31,478 nt of DNA from JBBSJV01 sp038256935. Its GTDB lineage: Bacteria; Patescibacteriota; JACMRA01. The position numbers and the translations under genes are program-made. The stretch lies in the NCBI GenBank assembly GCA_038256935.1, contig JBBSJV010000005.1, positions 1-31,478 of the forward strand, written 5' to 3'. Positions 24,701 to 31,478 of this stretch are shown in pieces (within the stretch, counting starts at the first letter, position 1; every line of letters begins with the position of its first letter). Under the pieces are notes generated by a model that was not told the origin of the DNA, searched no databases, and saw only the letters and a list, made by a program, of their open reading frames with translations.

Positions 24701-27700
24701 CCAAAACCAGCTCCTGCACCTGAGCCAGTAGCGCAAACTCCTGCCCCAGCACCTAGACCAGAACCAACTCCAGCTATTCAACCTGTTGAACCAGCTCAAG
24801 CAGCTCCTGAGCCAATTGTTACACAACAACCAGCTCCTGCACCAGAACCTGAAGTGCCAACAGTAGCAGCGTCTCCTGAGGCTCAACCTCAACAAGCTGC
24901 AACCGCGCCAAAACCAGCTCCAGGCACACTTGAAGCAATTACTGGACGGAATGCAAATGGAGAAGTCGTTAATCAAGCTAGAGTTGATCAGTTAGAAGAA
25001 GTTAAAGAAAACAGTCCACTTGCAAGTGCAACCGAACCTGAACGTTCAGAAATGATTGCTGAAAGTATGAGAAATAGAGCAGCTAGTCAAGTCACAAATC
25101 TTCCAGATGAGATAAATCAAGAAGGGGAAGTAAATCAAAGAGTTCAGGTCGGAGCCGATGTTAAAATAAATGGACAAACTGTGGTTGATGCTGAGCCTGT
25201 GGTTATCGCACAAGACTCTACAGCTCAAGAATACTTACAAGCAACTCAAAGTGTTCAAACTGAAGTCAAACCTGAAGCTATTGCAACTGCGTCTCAAGGT
25301 CTTGTAAATGAAATTCAACAAGAACAAGCAGCTCAAGTCCAAAGTCAACAAGCTGAAGTAGAAGCAAATGCTAGAGAAAATCTACCTCCACTTCCAACTA
25401 CAACTTCAGAAGCAGAAGCAAATAATGCTACCGCGCCAACTTTAAGACCCGATCAAGTTGCAGCTTTACCTGAAGCTCCAGTTGAAAATATTTCTCAATT
25501 ACGACCTGGGCAGTCTGGAAGAATTGAAAATGTTTCTGAGTCGGTACAAAGTGCCTTATCTGAAGTTCAACAAGGACAAGTCACAACTACCACTGAAAAT
25601 GGAAGAGTTAACTATGCAGTTAAGTTACAAGAGGGTCAAACTCCTCAACAATTTATTGATAGTCTAACACCTGCTCAACTTAATGCAATGTCTGCTGCAG
25701 GGAATACTTTAACTATAGAGACAGCTGGTGAAAATACAGAAACATTTGGTTACAATTTTGCTGGTAGAGGTGATGGAGTTAGTTCTAATAACCCTGAAAT
25801 TGTTCAACAGGCTTTAAGAACCGCTTTGACTCCAGTTGAAGCACCTTCAAACAATGTTTCAGCTGAAAGGCCAGTTGCTCCACAAGCAAGCTTTACTGTT
25901 GATGCTGTTGGTGGAAGAATCTCAATTGAAATCCCTATCACACAAACTAGTGGATTAGATACTTCTTGGAACCCAGGACAACCTATTGGTGTAGAAGTTC
26001 CTGCAAATGCTCAACCATTTGGAAAGAGCCCTAACGGAGACTATAATTTCTATGCAGTTGAAGTCCCAGGAGAGGGTACATATTATGTACAGCAAAATAT
26101 GGAAACCGGCGCGGTAGAAACTCTTCAAGATGTGCAGATTTTTCAAGAAACAAGGGTTGGTGATAACATAGTAAAAGTACCTTTATCTGATAACTTGCAA
26201 AACCAGCTGCGTAGCGGAAGGCCACTTACTTTTGATAATAGGATAGATGACATGGCACGAAGCGGTATAGACACTCCTCTTGCAAGGATAAGAGTAACCC
26301 GAGATATGATAACCTTGCCAGCAACAGTTGGAGAAGCTAAAAATGTATTAGATTCTATTGTTATTGACCCAGTTTCAGGCATGACTGTTACGCAGTACAT
26401 GTTAAATATCCATACTGAAGTGGGTTCAGCAAATCCTGAATTCCAAGGTATTTACAGAAATTCCGTTGGAGTCTTAACTGATGTTTTAGCAGATCCAAAT
26501 ATTGAGCTTACAGCACAGCAAAGAGGTCAGATAATGGGTGCATTAGCTGTACTTTCTGATGCAAGCAATGCAGGTCAAGTAAATGCAAATTCTGAACTTA
26601 GCGAGCTTCGAAATATCGGTGTAGGTGTCTCAAAGCTTGGAATAAATCTAAGAGAAGGAGCAAACTATTCCGATTACAATCTAGCCGGTATCCAAGCTTT
26701 ACCTGATGAAGCTATCGCAGATCAACAACATGTATTTGCGCCTGAGCTTCATGAAACTCTTCTAGGTTTTAATAATGTAATTAATGGTGCAGTTAGAAAT
26801 AATGATGGTACAAGATTTGCTTCTGTGAGAAATGCTGATATGGTTAGTCAAAGATTATTAACTCTTACTAATGAGCTAGCTCGCACAAACCCAGAAGATA
26901 TTACTATAGAGCAATGGAGCGAATTTAGAAAAGAGCTTGATGCTAATAGGTTGAACTTAGCTGGTAATCAATACTTCCGAAGATTTAATAGGATGTTTAC
27001 TACAATGCAAGAAGAGGCTCAGTTAGAAAGAGTTAGTGAAAGAGTTGACTTTGCTACTATTAGAGATAGAGTTACAGGGGCCGATACTTCAAATAACACA
27101 ATCGATGTTGGTAACTATAGTGTCAGAAATAGTATAAATATTGGCAGAACACTTACTTCGCTAGTGGTTGGTAATTTATTAGGAGGTCCAACTTTAGCTC
27201 TTGGCTTAGATCGGGAGGAGAATGTAGATTCTTTTGCCTCAAATACTTTTACCAGAGAACAGGTAGCTAGTCTAGTAGAGGGTATCCAAGATGGAACATT
27301 GAAAGGTTCAAATTACTCTGAAAGCACTGAAACTTATGGCTTCCCTGCAATTAAAGATCCTTTATTGAATCAAGTTGTAAGCATGGTAATAGGTCAAGTT
27401 ACTTCTGCACTAGGAATACCTCTGTTTGCAATGGGTGGTGGTGAAGTAACGGAAGGAACTGGTGGATATAGAGGACCTAATCTTTCAATGGACCTTACCC
27501 CAGATCAACGTTTTGCTCTGATGATGGCAAGTAGTCCTCAAGCTGCAAATAATGTTAGTAATATTATAAACTTGGTATCTACTACAAACTTTGTACCAGC
27601 TTATAACGAGCATTTAGCTCAAGGGGGTAGTCACCATGACTTTTTCTTTACGGCAACAGTAGATGGCCAAGAAATTAAAGTGACACCAGAAAACTTACCT

Positions 27701-29788
27701 ACTATTATCGATACATTAGAAGTAACTAATACTTTTGTAGCTAGATACCAAGCTGATATCCAAGACCAAGGGGCTATTCAAGCATCTAGACTTCTTGATA
27801 TAAATGTAAGCATTGGAGAGCTTACTCCTATTGGTAGAACTGTTGATCTAGAAAACGATGCCATATTCGTTGCAGCTGATCAAGAGGCTCAGAGGTCTTT
27901 AAATGAATATAAATCTAGGATTAATACTGAAATTAATAGATTAAACAATCTAACCTCATCACAACCTAACGTAGCAGCAACTGCTGAATTAAACAATCTT
28001 GGGATAAACGGTGGACGTGGTTATCAAGCCTTTAGAGACCTTGTTAACTCTGGAAATGGTACTACAGTTTACCAAGACGGTGAAGCAACTGTTACTATGA
28101 CTAGGGGCTCAGCTAATGCTCTTGGCTTAGACAAAAAAGTAGTTGTTGTTTGGAACAAAGGTGGATACACTGAAGCTAGAATTCTTGGAACTCAAGAAGT
28201 TGTAGAGGTGCGAACTGTAGTAAATGGACAAGAAAAAGTAACATATCTAGCTGTGCACTGTTCTGGTAACCCTGTAGCTGTTCCAGTTCCACCAGCAGTT
28301 AATCCATTAGAAGTAGATAGTAGAATCCCACTTGAAGCCCAAGTTACAGCTAGACCTATCGAAACCCGAATAAATAACAGTGACTTACCATCAGCTTCGT
28401 TTCACATAAGAGAAATTACAGCCAGAGACGCAATTACAGGTTATGGTATGATGATGGAGTCTAATCAAGAAGCAAGGCAAAATAGTTTAACTTATTGGGC
28501 ACCTGTCATGAGAAGTGCTCTTGAGAGTAATTTGACAGCAGAAGAGTTCAGAGCTCAAAATCCTGATATTGCCGATAAAGCCTTTGCAAGTGGTACAGTT
28601 TCTCAACTTTATGAAGCTGCACTTACTGATAATAACATCAGAACGCAACTCACAGAGTCTTATCTTGCTTTAGAGACAACCTTATCATCTTATGAAAGAG
28701 ATGAGCTTGAAACCTTTGACTTCTCACTAAGGTTACCAGGCGCTGGGGCTTCTACTTCTGAGGTTATTCCAGCAGGTGATTGGGAATTGATTAGCAAGGT
28801 AACCAATGCTGACGGATCGGTAACTAGTAACTTTAAACGAGATTTAGGAGGACGAAGTAGTAGCTCTAGCTCCCCAACCTTTAGTGTAAATGTTGCTGGG
28901 ACAAGAGTACAAAGTATAGTTGCAGTTACTGGCTTAAAAGAGTATGTTTTACCGCCCGGAGGTCAATGGTCTAGGGTAGAAGTAATGGGATTAAGAACTC
29001 AAGATCTGGAGGAATCATTCCAAGGAAATATGAATGCAAGATCTAGGTCAAGAGAAGGGACAAGAGATGTAGAATACAAGAGTGAGACTGAGACTGTAAA
29101 TCGTCCAAACTTAGAACCTGTAACTAGAACAAGGCCTACACCACTTTTTGATGCTCCTATCCTTGATGGAGGTCCAGACCCACTACCAGCTCCAGGTTTA
29201 GACAACCTAGTTAGACCAACTCCACAGGCACCCTCAACTGCTCCAGGGCTCGGTGGACCTGTTCCATCGCCAACTACACCTGGTTTAGAATCTGGTCTCC
29301 CATCTCTGCCTCAAGCTCCAGTTGCCCCACCATCACAACCATTTGCACCTAACGCATCAACTGTTAACACACAGCCAGTAAGTATACCAAACCAAGCACC
29401 TGCTGGGCAACCACCTCAAGGCGGTTTTGGGGGAGGTTTAAATGGAAATAGTTCGTTACCACCTTCTCTAGGAACTGTAGCCCCAACTCCACCAGCGATA
29501 CCAGATGCACCAATAAACTTCTTTGGCTCTGATGCAGGTTCAGCAATAGAAGCAAGCAATAACTTATTTGCCTCAGCTGATACGGGTAGGTCATTCTCTA
29601 CGAATTCATTTACTCAAGCAAATGTTGACTTGGTTAGTAGTCTAGGCTACGACCCAAACTCCATTCAAGGAAGAGGGATGATCAGGGACTTTGAAACCTT
29701 TAGACGTGAGAATATCGGAGATCTTCCTGATCTATGGAATAGATTTAAACAACAAAAAGGTCTAGATGGCAATATAATGGCTGCTTAA
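21719..29788 (+). CDS. Giant 2689-residue protein of unknown function
   Basis: No family recognised. No N-terminal signal peptide is visible (MPTSTISQLESQNLSNSQLD). Only two cysteines are seen in the whole chain (in AICKSIE and AVHCSGN), in sharp contrast to the Cys-rich secreted proteins around it. The N-terminal ~700 residues are mostly helical, with a motif LDxSxxESxMLxQKL at 19-33 and again at 516-530, and hydrophobic stretches near 258-300 and 630-660. A Pro/Ala-rich spacer spans ~938-1069. The middle and C-terminal parts are Gln/Asn/Thr-rich and mixed, with hydrophobic stretches near 1809-1832 and 1884-1910. A second Pro-rich region spans ~2463-2601 before a short helical end. Either a cytoplasmic or membrane-associated giant, or a protein exported by a non-Sec route. 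The reading frame is unbroken over 8 kb. Confidence 0.85.
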   Translation: MPTSTISQLESQNLSNSQLDRSTLESQMLRQKLAESFAIKAARNLSENFVGGDVVEDTQGNVTIQGGGMMKALGEVVSGKRDAWRTLQSFARDSVKYGAKGLDDLSKFEKTKDLHINLQPVLSELIMKVYLGQQDGGDVSSILREEMAQLPAWQQDEIKQSMVGGSAALNDTGSSYALEVHGVMTSTLEAICKSIESSVKTVESGSNIESVGSQVDQFFGVEKTVLDGDQNSRYLRTESRMGGTLGFVKTLATRIPSQTIAAITNVASNVAPQFATAINGAGAAGLNLITVPYQAATILQMADMSSLSGAKVINERLNLLRKSGASPEDQLKAVLTMSTQLLEKAKDRSTGSKSIGIEGLGKINLNDIKKFFSVDSFKLNADQVQDFAYFSGQDLQMISNLINNLITQVDSTNNPQLVNAAQDLSVDVGDSALEVVDEKVEKVINRLNRPPKETALTKGIGKLFGWAGEKINSAKKYYSENSQVMQFVDKAKQQIGESTISLLDSTPLTRGIVNYLDSSRFESRMLTQKLLDLAIEKKELGFLNELKQELITNHGMQDWLASEITNQDVAKGGYGYNQILDYLSNLSTEQVFQKFSGIAIVEEILNIISYVSNQKAMKTIDRHAGIAKSYAMMTAQGIGLGMLFKSSHLAGEGLVSIGEYANAKLTTGSALDLVNDSGTTIGRNVQDWGAQGASGLETAAAALYTETGIRNIVGRIESRTKIDITGKKETRGTVSLNGQNFNVEINAHHEGDPGLTLNGLNVKGLPAHAVNDEGVRMQIANLLNDSAISVDLPSAAIITDHGPSGTMLIKGLDAVSVDSTASANDFAFVIGDQTIEAGSSGQVLDVGGQKLLVAGSAVDAEGKATLVVVPIEKALNALNPNTIDTSRIQMVQYSESAAAEGVVGGENPSQEAEVKSQRDRILENAQRNTANSHAAVLQQQAPAPEPVAVTPPPAPAQPATPPPTPAPVRVEAPAPAPAPAPAPEATPVRAAAPAPKPAPAPEPVAQTPAPAPRPEPTPAIQPVEPAQAAPEPIVTQQPAPAPEPEVPTVAASPEAQPQQAATAPKPAPGTLEAITGRNANGEVVNQARVDQLEEVKENSPLASATEPERSEMIAESMRNRAASQVTNLPDEINQEGEVNQRVQVGADVKINGQTVVDAEPVVIAQDSTAQEYLQATQSVQTEVKPEAIATASQGLVNEIQQEQAAQVQSQQAEVEANARENLPPLPTTTSEAEANNATAPTLRPDQVAALPEAPVENISQLRPGQSGRIENVSESVQSALSEVQQGQVTTTTENGRVNYAVKLQEGQTPQQFIDSLTPAQLNAMSAAGNTLTIETAGENTETFGYNFAGRGDGVSSNNPEIVQQALRTALTPVEAPSNNVSAERPVAPQASFTVDAVGGRISIEIPITQTSGLDTSWNPGQPIGVEVPANAQPFGKSPNGDYNFYAVEVPGEGTYYVQQNMETGAVETLQDVQIFQETRVGDNIVKVPLSDNLQNQLRSGRPLTFDNRIDDMARSGIDTPLARIRVTRDMITLPATVGEAKNVLDSIVIDPVSGMTVTQYMLNIHTEVGSANPEFQGIYRNSVGVLTDVLADPNIELTAQQRGQIMGALAVLSDASNAGQVNANSELSELRNIGVGVSKLGINLREGANYSDYNLAGIQALPDEAIADQQHVFAPELHETLLGFNNVINGAVRNNDGTRFASVRNADMVSQRLLTLTNELARTNPEDITIEQWSEFRKELDANRLNLAGNQYFRRFNRMFTTMQEEAQLERVSERVDFATIRDRVTGADTSNNTIDVGNYSVRNSINIGRTLTSLVVGNLLGGPTLALGLDREENVDSFASNTFTREQVASLVEGIQDGTLKGSNYSESTETYGFPAIKDPLLNQVVSMVIGQVTSALGIPLFAMGGGEVTEGTGGYRGPNLSMDLTPDQRFALMMASSPQAANNVSNIINLVSTTNFVPAYNEHLAQGGSHHDFFFTATVDGQEIKVTPENLPTIIDTLEVTNTFVARYQADIQDQGAIQASRLLDINVSIGELTPIGRTVDLENDAIFVAADQEAQRSLNEYKSRINTEINRLNNLTSSQPNVAATAELNNLGINGGRGYQAFRDLVNSGNGTTVYQDGEATVTMTRGSANALGLDKKVVVVWNKGGYTEARILGTQEVVEVRTVVNGQEKVTYLAVHCSGNPVAVPVPPAVNPLEVDSRIPLEAQVTARPIETRINNSDLPSASFHIREITARDAITGYGMMMESNQEARQNSLTYWAPVMRSALESNLTAEEFRAQNPDIADKAFASGTVSQLYEAALTDNNIRTQLTESYLALETTLSSYERDELETFDFSLRLPGAGASTSEVIPAGDWELISKVTNADGSVTSNFKRDLGGRSSSSSSPTFSVNVAGTRVQSIVAVTGLKEYVLPPGGQWSRVEVMGLRTQDLEESFQGNMNARSRSREGTRDVEYKSETETVNRPNLEPVTRTRPTPLFDAPILDGGPDPLPAPGLDNLVRPTPQAPSTAPGLGGPVPSPTTPGLESGLPSLPQAPVAPPSQPFAPNASTVNTQPVSIPNQAPAGQPPQGGFGGGLNGNSSLPPSLGTVAPTPPAIPDAPINFFGSDAGSAIEASNNLFASADTGRSFSTNSFTQANVDLVSSLGYDPNSIQGRGMIRDFETFRRENIGDLPDLWNRFKQQKGLDGNIMAA
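21773..21817 (+). repeat. LDxSxxESxMLxQKL motif, copy 1
   Basis: Codes for LDRSTLESQMLRQKL (residues 19-33 of the giant protein). It matches residues 516-530 (23264-23308) at 10 of 15 positions, suggesting an internal duplication of a helical segment. Confidence 0.55.
23264..23308 (+). repeat. LDxSxxESxMLxQKL motif, copy 2
   Basis: Codes for LDSSRFESRMLTQKL (residues 516-530 of the giant protein). Partner of the N-terminal copy at 21773-21817. Similarity fades quickly outside the 15 residues. Confidence 0.55.
24530..24925 (+). repeat. Pro/Ala-rich low-complexity spacer in the giant gene
   Basis: About 130 codons dominated by Pro, Ala, Glu and Thr (for example PAPAPAPAPAPE and PAPKPAPAPEP). 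Such stretches usually form extended spacers across a wall or between domains. Because of the composition the opposite strand is also open (24527-24976), which is a shadow. Confidence 0.8.
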
Positions 29789-29797
29789 AATAAAAAC

Positions 29798-29826
29798 TAT
29801 ACAAACTAAAAATAATGTGCTATAAT
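29798..29826 (+). promoter_or_regulatory. Strong promoter of the 422-residue secreted protein gene
   Basis: TATACA (29798-29803), 17 nt, then consensus TATAAT (29821-29826) with TGC in front, an extended -10. Initiation near 29833 leaves a leader of about 13 nt with no Shine-Dalgarno before the ATG at 29846. Confidence 0.7.
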
Positions 29827-29845
29827 AATAATTAATCAAAGTAAT

Positions 29846-31114
29846 ATGTCTTATATTCTAAATACAATCAAAAAAATCTCACTTGCTTTTGCAGTGGTTG
29901 TAGTGGCTGGTACTAGCCTTGCTCTCCCTACTCAAGCACAAACTGCTGTAACTCCTGCTGTTACAGTCACTCCAGCTTCGGCTGCTGACTCGTCTTCTAC
30001 TCCTATTTATGGAATTGGGATGACTAGTTGCCTTGAAATCTTCAACTGGCAAACTTATATGAATGATATCCGCGCTGGTATCACAAATTCTAACCCTTAC
30101 GACAAACAAGGTTGTGTCAGAGACGCTACTGTTGCTGTCAATGGTTCTAGAACTGTTACTAAAAATGCTCAAGGTCAAGTAACAGCTGTCAATTACAACA
30201 TTGGAAATCCAGTTGTAAACAGAACTCAGTATAACCAATTTACTATTGGCCAAGCTACTACAAAGACTGCTTTTGGAAATCTTCCTGTTCTTGGTGTTTT
30301 CCCAAATGGCAATCTACAAGCTCAAGCTTTAAACACTTACGATATTGCAGGAAACGTACAACAAACAATTGCCCCAGTTAATCGTTCAGTTAAAGAAGGT
30401 CTTCCAAGTATTTTCCCAGAAGCAAAACTTGCTCAAATTTATACAACAGGAGGTGACAGAAATGGTGTACCAAGATCACCTTACACTGGGCCTTCATCAT
30501 TAGGAGCTAATGGAAACTGGCTTGGTGGACTTTGTGTAGTTCGTGGTGGTAAAATCGTTACAAGAAGTCAAGGTGATGATCGTATTCCATTTAACGGTGC
30601 TTTCTTTACTCCAGCTGATTACGGAAAAAATAATGACACACCAATTACAACATGTTCTTGGCCAAATACTCAAGAAACAGTAAATGCTGGTCTATACGAT
30701 CCTGAAGGAGTTGTAAAAGACAATATTCTTGAAGTCTATCAGTTCGTTTACAAAATCCCTTACCCAACAGATTATGCTCAATGCACAGCACTATTTCCTG
30801 GAGCATTTGCAAACTACGAAGCTTGTATCTCTTGGTTTAGAAATAGATATAGCAAACCATTAACTGGTTCTGCAACTGGAAATAACCTATACTACTCATA
30901 CACTTACTACGGTACTTGGAATGATATCTATACTGGTTGGATCGGTTGGGAAAATCCTGATATCAATAAAGCAAGATCTGGATTCACAACTGCTGCTACT
31001 GAAGCTCAATTGAGAGAATTCTACGGAGATAACACTACTTCAGCTGCTCTTTTGAAAGAAAGATACGAAGCCTTTATCAGAGGTGCTGACGGTTACTCTG
31101 TCTACGCTATTTAA
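29846..31114 (+). CDS. Probable abundant secreted protein of unknown function
   Basis: 422 residues. A clear Sec signal peptide (basic KK at 9-10, hydrophobic 11-26, likely cleavage after PTQA at 31), then a Thr/Ala/Pro-rich linker. The mature part has six cysteines (first at 62 in MTSCLEIF), enough for three disulfides, and is rich in Tyr, Asn and Gly; the end is aromatic (YYSYTYYGTW). No transmembrane anchor or sorting signal is seen. I recognise no family. Tyr codons are TAC in about 18 of 27 cases by hand count, against about 5 of 14 in the kinase gene at 10923, suggesting selection for efficient translation. With its own consensus-like promoter and terminator it is a single-gene unit, probably highly expressed, perhaps a major surface or matrix protein. 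Confidence 0.78.
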   Translation: MSYILNTIKKISLAFAVVVVAGTSLALPTQAQTAVTPAVTVTPASAADSSSTPIYGIGMTSCLEIFNWQTYMNDIRAGITNSNPYDKQGCVRDATVAVNGSRTVTKNAQGQVTAVNYNIGNPVVNRTQYNQFTIGQATTKTAFGNLPVLGVFPNGNLQAQALNTYDIAGNVQQTIAPVNRSVKEGLPSIFPEAKLAQIYTTGGDRNGVPRSPYTGPSSLGANGNWLGGLCVVRGGKIVTRSQGDDRIPFNGAFFTPADYGKNNDTPITTCSWPNTQETVNAGLYDPEGVVKDNILEVYQFVYKIPYPTDYAQCTALFPGAFANYEACISWFRNRYSKPLTGSATGNNLYYSYTYYGTWNDIYTGWIGWENPDINKARSGFTTAATEAQLREFYGDNTTSAALLKERYEAFIRGADGYSVYAI

Positions 31115-31134
31115 TACGAATCAAATATTAATCA

Positions 31135-31158
31135 GGGGGTGGAAACACCTCCTTTTTT
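31135..31158 (+). terminator. Intrinsic terminator after the 422-residue protein gene
   Basis: Stem GGGGGTG / CACCTCC (one G-U pair) with loop GAAA at 31135-31152, followed directly by six T (31153-31158), 20 nt after the stop codon. Confidence 0.85.
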
Positions 31159-31194
31159 GTTGAGTTGATTTAGATTTAGGCAAAACATTATAAG

Positions 31195-31395
31195 TGTCAT
31201 TTCGAAAGGATGCTGAGAAATCCCCTGCGGTGGTAAGAACAAATATCCAACCGTAGAGGAATGCTTGTAATTCCATTTCCAATTGTTACACTTCATAAAG
31301 GCGTGGGGGCTTGATTTATCTGCCCTTGTGAAAGAACTGTAATTTGATTTTTCGTGTGTAACACTATGGGATCTCTCAGTGCCTTCGAGATGACA
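31195..31395. mobile_element. MITE-like element with imperfect terminal inverted repeats
   Basis: The left end (31195-31224) begins TGTCATTTCGAAAGGATGCT. The reverse complement of the right end (31368-31395) begins TGTCATCTCGAAGGCACTGA. They pair over about 28-30 bases with few mismatches. The ~200-bp interior has no ORF and carries the hairpin module shared with 20905-20938. This fits a non-autonomous miniature element. No target-site duplication was established. Confidence 0.6.
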
Positions 31396-31422
31396 GGTTT
31401 TTTATAATTACATTTGATGGTT

Positions 31423-31457
31423 ATTGGAAAAGATCCTGAAATAAATTCAGGATGACA
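31423..31457. repeat. Dispersed hairpin repeat, copy 3 (right arm only)
   Basis: The sequence ATTGGAAAAGATCCTGAAAT and its continuation match the right arm of the copies at 3490-3602 and 7727-7838. The stem pair is C-G here (atCctgaa/ttcagGat), a third compensated variant. The left arm is absent. Confidence 0.65.
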
Positions 31458-31478
31458 GGGCTTACTTTTTATTTACAT

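Noticed and set aside
24527..24976. 149-codon open frame on the minus strand, Trp/Arg/Cys/Ser-rich
   Set aside because: It mirrors the Pro/Ala-rich codons of the giant protein; the composition is what the reverse complement of CCN/GCN codons gives.

Overview
The window looks like a piece of an AT-rich bacterial genome from the candidate phyla radiation (Patescibacteria) or a similar small-genome lineage with a single-membrane, Gram-positive-like envelope. Support comes from a lipoprotein with a plain lipobox, membrane-anchored secreted proteins, a DUF916/WxL-type cell-wall system, a very divergent lysyl-tRNA synthetase and large Cys-rich surface proteins of unknown function. TAA, TAG and TGA all end genes here (TGA ends the genes at 1463-1630 and 10259-10864), so the standard bacterial code is used and not the Gracilibacteria/SR1 code. 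I see no convincing Shine-Dalgarno motif before any start codon. The lineage call is an inference; no rRNA is present to settle it.

Left part (1-10.2 kb), almost all on the minus strand. The edge carries the last codons of an IS30-like transposase and a broken copy of the 3' end of the glutathione-peroxidase gene. Then come a small membrane protein, a thioredoxin-type glutathione peroxidase, a 55-residue acidic ORF, a CPBP-type membrane protease, elongation factor P and a lipoprotein. A tight five-gene operon (transcribed from 7600 down to 3669) encodes a small four-helix membrane protein, a secreted M14 zinc carboxypeptidase, a TatD-type nuclease, a membrane-anchored thioredoxin and CcdA. 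It reads as an envelope/redox unit. A 774-784 residue lysyl-tRNA synthetase with a large insertion and an extra C-terminal domain follows. Two copies of a ~110-bp hairpin repeat sit at 3490-3602 and 7727-7838.

Middle part (10.2-12.8 kb), plus strand: a membrane-anchored methyltransferase-like protein, an aminoglycoside-phosphotransferase-family kinase and a histidine phosphatase.

Right part (12.8-31.5 kb), plus strand, is a surface-protein region of three transcription units. Unit 1 (promoter 12855-12883) holds a 590-residue protein with calcium-binding thrombospondin-type-3 repeats, a DUF916-like WxL-interacting protein and a 1578-residue Cys-rich protein ending in a WxL-like domain. I read these as one wall-bound surface complex. 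Unit 2 (promoter 21053-21081) holds a 117-residue helical protein and a 2689-residue giant with Pro/Ala-rich spacers, no visible signal peptide and only two cysteines. Unit 3 is a single gene with its own strong promoter and terminator, coding for a 422-residue secreted protein with C-ending codon preference, probably abundant. All three promoters share an extended -10 of the form TGCTATA(A/C)T. The end of the window is non-coding and holds a ~200-bp MITE-like element and a third, partial copy of the hairpin repeat.

The best candidate for an undescribed system is the WxL/DUF916 operon together with the adjacent giant-protein and abundant-secreted-protein genes.
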